Positions 51,601 to 59,700 of a stretch of DNA of 64,000 bases are shown here, piece after piece. The DNA comes from Siphonodentalium dalli (Eukaryota > Mollusca > Scaphopoda > Gadilida > Siphonodentaliidae). The stretch lies in assembly GCA_032622095.1 (NCBI GenBank), contig CP136065.1, positions 205,446,151-205,510,150 of the forward strand, given 5' to 3'. The notes below the pieces were generated by a model. It saw nothing but the letters and a program-made list of their open reading frames with translations, made no database searches and was not told the origin of the DNA. Numbering within the stretch: position 1 is the first letter of the stretch; every line of letters begins with the position of its first letter. The translations under genes and the position numbers were made by a program.

Positions 51601-54600
51601 TTGACTCTGATAACAGAAGCGGAATTTCAAAAAAACTGTTGTTGTTGGAATCTGATGATATGGGGACCATCAAATCGGATTGAGTACCTTTAAGTTCACA
51701 AGTGGCATAAGACTTATTGGGCACCGTCCATATGAACATGGATATGGCATTTGATTCCAACCTATTAAGTCAGTTTAAAATAGATATATAGTCTTATAGA
51801 GCTCAGTCCATAGTCAGGCAGAAGAACCATACATAACAGTTAAAGATAAACTATTTTTAAAATTTCGTAAAATATGATTGATAATGATTGGATATAACAT
51901 ACTTTAATGCATAATTATGAGATAACTAGAGGTCACCAGGAATATGAGATTGAAGATATTAGATTTATTACATTGGATAGCATACTGTATGTCTATGGAA
52001 TGGGTGGGTTAATTTTGATAATATTTTAAAGCAATTAAACCAAATGACCCTCTCTGTACAGGTTAGGGGTGTGTTATCATAAACTATGACTTGAAATATA
52101 ATATAATCAATAACAAATATTTGAGTTATTAAATGAGATAGCAAGGGGTTGATCTTAATCACACTAATGAACTGATCAAAATAGTCTATAAATGCATGTA
52201 TATGGATTTAGAAGCCCACACAATAAGTCAGTCTCAAGAATACAAGCAACATAATTATTATCCTGCACCCCAAATGCAATAGAGGGAATTTCAAAATAAG
52301 ACATTTCCTCTAATGTTTTTAGAAATCCTTACTGAACCTGGCTCAAAGTGAAAGATATAATTTAATATCTGCCTATCAGATATCATGTGTCTATGGAATG
52401 GGTTAATATTAATCCCAAAATCCATGCAAGACCAGAGAGCTATGTTGGAGTTGATAAATCCTGAGAAGTCACTGTCCACACACTATGGAAATTCAATAAA
52501 CAACAGATAGCTATTAAAGTGCAGCAGTGAGTATCAGATTTCATTACCAGGTATCAATAATAGAGATTATCTCTAGTCTCTCTTTACTGATACCTCAGTT
52601 GGAAGCTGCCACAGTTATTTCTTGTAAGCAAATCTCAAATCTGTTCAATTCTTAGTTAAAAGGGGCCATAATTCTGGTATAAAAAACAGGATCTGACCCA
52701 TATTCAAACTAGATCTGTATTTTGAGTTGATAAACTCGCATACCAAATTTTGTTCTTATCAGTTGAAAAATGGTTGATTTATCAAAATATGCAGAAATTC
52801 TATATCAAAGGGCCATAACTCCTTTAAAAAATATCGGATCAAACCCATATTCGAACTCGATCTGTATTTTGGTCCGAGAAACTTGCATACCAAATTTGAT
52901 TCTGAACAGATAATTTATTTTTTAGTTATGGTAGCATGCATGAATTCTAAGTAGAAAAAGGGCCATAACTCCGTAATAAAAACTCGGATCGAACCCATAT
53001 TCGAACTCGATCTGTCTTTTATGCTGAGAAATTAATTAAAAAATTTGGTTCCGATCAGATATAAAATGTTCGAGTTATCGCACCATGCATAAAGTGTCTA
53101 CAGACAGCCAGCCAGACAGACAGACAGACAGACGGACGGACTAACGACGAGTGGTCAATCCGGACAACGACACTATGTTTACCATACTATGGTATGGGTA
53201 AACATAAAAATAGAGGCAATAATTCTTTCTTCTTTTTCAAAAAAATAATAAAAGTTTTATTCAGCAAGGAAAATGATTTATTATCTAGAAACGGAGAGTA
53301 AGATATATGAATAAATGAGCAAAATGCATGCTATTAGTTACAAGTGACACAATTCAACAGCCTGGTTTATAATCATCACAGGAGTGGAGAAAATTTTCTT
53401 ACACATCAGCTGATTCACTAAGGTAGAATTACGCAAATCAATCAGAAGGAGCAAATGGATAAAAAAAATTCATTCTTGATCAACAATCACTCATTTATTA
53501 GGATTTTTACATACGCCGATTTAATTAGTACAAGACACTAAATTTGACCCACCATTTGGTACAGTAGTTCTAAAATGAGTGCCTTTTGTATGTGTTCTAT
53601 GTATTTTAAACAGATGCTAATGTTAACACTCCAACAAATTTCATTCTCCTAGTATAATGAAGCCAAACATTTAAATTTCTCTTGTGAGTTCATATGTAAT
53701 ATTAGTGAGTTAGTAGTCTGGATTTTAGCCCTCACTATTTGCTACGGTAATCAATGACGATAGAGCCATTTACTGAAGCAACTCTGTAGCGGAACGATTT
53801 AAATAAAAAAAAGGAGGCTTCATTTTAAATGCTACATTGTTGTAGCAAATGCCATAGCAAATTTGACTACAGGGATTTTTTAGGCAACGATAGGGAAATA
53901 GAAAGGTATATTCCTAACTTCTGACTCCGAAAGTCCCAAATTCACAGGAAGTATCTTGTTTTGTGAAGAAAAGGTAGGACTTCCTCTTCTTGCTCCTTTC
54001 GCATAAAATGGGAATACTCAAGCTATATATTAAACCGTTAATTACACTGAGTTTCACGATGAAAATGATATATTCCCAATTATGAGCCTCTATAGCACAA
54101 ATTTTCCCAATGGAAAGGACACAGGACATTTTCCCAAATGTAGAAAAACCCCGGACTAAAGTGGCCCCATAGCAAATTTGAGAGGACTGGGAATTAGTAG
54201 TATAAAAAAAAATATGACCGGAGATGTACTGGTTCAGCATTAAAGATCCTGCGAAAACCCTGTGCCATTGCATAGGGAGCCTCGAATATAATAAGAGAAA
54301 TCATTGGCTTACAATGTCAAGGTAAATATTGTTAGGCCAAGTCATTCTCTTATATATGCGAGGTTCCCTATGGGAGACTCACACATATAAGAGAATGCAT
54401 TGGCACAGGGTTTTCGTAAAGTTTCAGAAAGCTCCAATCAGGAAATGTTTGCACCACATAATAATTATCCTACACATCTATATATAGTAAGACAGATTCT
54501 GAACTAACCTTGTTGATGTGACATAAGCGATGTGATGGACCTTGTGTCCGACATCCCATCTGAATCTGATAATGTGATGGGCATATCAGACCCCGCGTCT

Positions 54601-56733
54601 CCAGACATCCCAGCTCTCAACATTCGCAACTTCCTTTGCCTCTCTTTCAGTTTTAGGTATTTCTCGTAAGCTGGATGATTCGACTGTAAGCTCATCAATG
54701 ACCCCACTCGGCTTGACTGTGCACTTCCGAGGTCGCTACGATAACTGTTAGCACCTGAGAATGAATCTGCCGAATGAGGCACTCGTCCTGCAATTGGTTG
54801 ATGATGTGGTTGTGAGGAATGTTTATTGTGATGTTTGTAAGAGTTACTGTCCTTGTCCGACGATTCGGAATGATCACTGTAGTAGTGATGTCGTCTCCTT
54901 ATTCGGTGTGATCTTCTGCTTCTCTCGTGATCATCTCTGTTTTCTGAATCAGATGTACCTGAAAATATAAAATGATATCAGATACTGCCAGGGTTCCAAA
55001 CCATATAACACAACAACTTTGAACAACCAAACGTTTATAAAACAGAATTTTTTACAATGTATGGTTCATTTCTCAATTTCTCAAGAATATTTATGTTAAA
55101 GGCAAATTTAATTTTTGAATCGAGTTCCAAAAGATTGTATTATCAACATATCCGGTGTAATAAACAACATGTTGTTTTTGTTGAGGTACCGAGTGTTTTC
55201 TCTGCTTATGTTTCAATTGGACTGTACTGCAAAGTCTATTATTTTAAATGAAAGGGGTATAACTCTATATCTTAGTTTTAATTATGTTGCATTCTGGGAG
55301 CAGAATGGGGGTCTGGGAGCAGAATGGGGGAAATTTTTCTATGATTTCAGCTATTATCTATCACTCTATGGTCACCTTATGAGACACAGACGATCCAAAT
55401 GGTGATGCATTAAAGTATTTTAATCATATTTTTGTAATAGATTGTTACTAAAATCAAGGCACTATAAAAAAAATAAGTGGTGACATGAAAATTAAATGGG
55501 CCTTTAAAAACCACATGTTTCAGGTTACAATAAACCAAATAATTTACAGGTGCCTCAGTGTTAATAAATTGTGCGGTCCTGTATTCGCAGGAATGAGTTG
55601 ACCCTGCTCATGTATCAACAATTAAAGAACGTCCGTTTAGACACAGGAAAATATGCCCAAAAGTTATTGTCAACGTATCTCCACAGTTTTAACAAACATC
55701 ACATTATCATTAAAAGAAGAAATATATGACATCGAAAAAAACACCAATCCCTCCCATAAATTATTCGCCCATTTGAGAACTTTTGACCATGTGGCTTTAT
55801 TTTACGTTTCTCGTCGGGAAACACGTTTGGACATTTTTTGTGCACTTTTCATCCATGTATTATTGACCATTCAGCTGCCAAGATTTTTTTATGCTGATCC
55901 TAGCTTGGGGACCCAGTGTAAATCACTCTACTAAGGCCAAAGAAAAAAGATAGTATGTTTCCGATAACGAAGTGAAAAAATTAGGGTAGGTAGGTAAGGA
56001 ATTATTATTTTTTTTTTTTATTTTGATATTTTTTATCCAGCTGCAGAAATATTGAATTACCTCGACCGAAAATGACATAAAATGCCAACTTGTGTTGTGG
56101 GAAAGTATTACTTGATAAACACAGCACTAGGAAATATACATTAAGATTGATGAAAGATCAAACTTACTTCATGCTTTAATAAGGATGTTATTTATTTTTC
56201 ACATACCACATTTTATAAATTTGGCTATAAACTTGGTATGAGATTGATGTCACTAACTTTTATAAGAATTTTACCCATAATACCGCCATTATACCGTACT
56301 TGTATTGTGACAACAGCATCCCATTGTCTAGAGGTAGCCAGTGCACCCAACCTAGCATGCCTGGTTTTTGGAAACAGTAGCTGTACCCCTAACATATGTG
56401 GTCATAACCTATATACATGTATATATACAGATACACACACGTCTGTTTATAGTGTTCCTACCGGTACTCTCAGGCTCCAAATAAAAGTGCAGGCCCAAAT
56501 AATAGTGCACAGGAAAAATTCCATTGAAAGTTAAAACAGTGCAGACCCAAATAACTCTGAGCAAAACATCAACTATAGTTAAAAAATTTATAGTACATGT
56601 AGGTCAAGCATAGGAATCAACATAGTATGTGTCATGTAGAGTTTTATTCGATATTGACATGTTCACATGTATGCCATATACTTTTCATAGCCTCAAAATT
56701 AATAAACTTGCAGACTCAGATAAGCACTGTGCA

Positions 56734-56778
<45 letters not shown>

Positions 56779-59700
56779 TTTCCCAAGAAAATAATAAATG
56801 GGCTTGCATGTTTATTTGGAACTCATGAATATGTTCCATAAGTCCCAAACAAGGCATAATGGTAAAGCAGGCATGAGATCCACTCTCTTGAAATTAAAAT
56901 TGCAAGATTCATGCCTATCAATCCACAACCCATCACACACCTGTGGCTTTTGAGACAACTGTCACACTTCATGTCACTTATCACAGGCTTATGTTGGAAA
57001 CCATGTGTTTTGCACCTAATAATTATCAATATTTATGAGCATTAGCGGTAAAAACAGTAAAAAAAAAAAAAAGTTAAGAAACTTTTGACTTTTTCTCAAA
57101 ATATCAATAAAAAGATTAGGGTCGGCGGGTTATTTTTAGGGTCGGTCGATGTACGGAAACATAGTATCTTTTTTCTTTGGCCTAATTTGTATATGGTACA
57201 TTATAACCCACACATTATATTATAAGTTAAAAGTGATAAAAATGTAAAATATCTCACAAAAAAGTTAATCTAACACAGAAACTACTGAACTCATAATCCC
57301 ACCCCATAGAAAAGCTTCTGGACAAAAATAAAAATCCTCTACTTTGTCAAACACATGAAATAGCTGCAGGTGATTAGGGATGTTTCCATGAGATGCTAAT
57401 TTCTTAGAGTGCTTTTAAAATACTGATATGCTGTAGAAATTTGATATTTTTATGAAAATTGGTATCTAATTGGTAAATGTGCAGAAATGGGACCTCAAAT
57501 CAGGTTTATAACTTTAAAGATAGTGTATCTGAACATTCTGTATAGATTAGGTGACATAAAATATTAATTTAGGGTCAGAGAGAACAGTTATAACCAGGAA
57601 TATTTTTTTTTATAATTATTTTCTATGAACTGGGACAAAAAAAATGTGGCTATTTTTAGAACATTCAACATTTTCTATTAGAAACCTACAACATTTTCTA
57701 TCAGACATCTCTCATTTAAGTCACTTTTAAGTTTTTGGCAATATTGAAATAATGGTTGAAAGGTGTCCTGAAAAGGAGTTCCATATAAATGTTGTTGATG
57801 TTGTTGGAAGTGCTTCCATGGAGAAACAGAGTATCTTTTAACCCTTTCATGATGGGAGCTGTGCTGGTGCAGCATTAAAGATCCTGTGCCAGTGCACTCT
57901 CTTATATATGCGAGTCTCACATAGGGGGCCTCGCATATAAGTGAATGCACTGGCTTACAAGGTCAAGGTTAATATTGTTGGGCCAATGCATTCTTTTATA
58001 TATGCGAGGTACACTATGGGCGACTCGCATATATAAGAGAATGCATTGGCACAGGGTTTTCACAAAATTTCAGGAAGCTCCAGTCATGAAAGGGTTAACA
58101 CCAAAAAACTTTATAAAAACCCTGGAAACTGTGCCGGCTTTTTCAAGCTAATATTTAAGCTGTTATATCTAATGTGTTTATTGCAAGATTATTCAATCAC
58201 ATCACTAGACTCCCTATAGAGCACATGCATACATAAGCACAAGTTGTCATGGTCAGACAACACCCATTACTCATTGTTCAGGAGAAAACACTGGTAAACT
58301 TACTCATGGGCCACAACTTGGTGCAAGATTTAGATCTTGTTGAGCGACTCTGTCTCTGTTGTCACCCTTCGATGAGATGACAGTATAAAATTTTGTTAAT
58401 CAGTTAATGAACGCCCGAGCCCAGAAAACTTACCTCGACTTCTAGATCTGGAACGTGATCTTGACTTTGATCTTGACCTTGATCTGCTTTTGGTTCCAGA
58501 TAACTTTCGGCGACGTGAGTTTCGATGTCGCCATCTCCTCTCCTTCGATCGGAATGTGCTCTGGCGGCTTATCTCACTGCCAAAACTGGTGTCAAGTACA
58601 CTCTCTGCCTATAAGTAGAAACCACACATTCACAATTCATTTCTTGTTAAAAAAATATGTTCACAATTTTCAAAGATTAAAACAAGCCTGTACTTTTAAT
58701 GAAGGTCAGTCCCCTACTAAAACCAAAATAAGGAGGGCAATAGATTTCTCACATAAAGTTATTTTTGTTAATATTAGTTCCACTCGCATATAGAATAGAA
58801 TGCACTGGCACAGGATTTTAAAGGGTTAAAATGGATGGGAGAATATATTGAGTAATGAATCAGATGGGTTAATATTTTCACCAAGGGGAGTGGCATCTCA
58901 TCATGAAGAAAGCATTTCTACAAGTATGAATCATTTATTTGTTTATCTGAGTAAGAATGCCATTAGAGTTATCTTTCTTGGATGCAGCAGATGGCAAACA
59001 GAGACTATTAATAATATCACTTGAAAGCTGTTCAGTGCACATCCAGCTCTCAGTAGTTATACGTCCCGTTCTCAGTAGTTATACATCCCATTCTCGGTGT
59101 GCTTTGTTTCTACGCTACCAAATTTTAAAACAAAATGGAGAGTATTTGAAAATAATTCTACTTTTTTCCCCACATCATCAAGCAGCCTATATATTCAGTC
59201 ATCATTTGTCGATAGAAATGGAGATTAGGTCCTGAGTTGTTAGGAGAAATGTGTTGCACAAAACCGGACCTCTATGAAATATCTATTCGAGCACAGGAAA
59301 AAAATGTCATAATTCTCTTTTATTGGCATCACCGCAAGAGTTTTCACTTTTTTTGTTGTTGCATAGAGTTTAATCTTGTCCAAACAATTGAATACCAAAC
59401 ATACCAAAGAGGTATTTGACGAAAAATTTAGCATTTATTTCAGTCAAAAATTACAACTCCGGTTATGGAATGTTGACAACAGTAGTGATCTTGAGGCACA
59501 AATAAATGCTCAATTCTATTTTTATTTAATTGATGTTGAATTGTGTAAGTGAATAATGCCAACCACCAATGAAAGAAGCTTTAACTCTTGTGGTGACGCC
59601 AATAAAAGAAATGTTGTGAACGTACAGTTTTGCGACACTTTGTGCAACACTTTACTCATAACACGGGACCTAAGCATTATTTCTATTGATAAAACTATGA

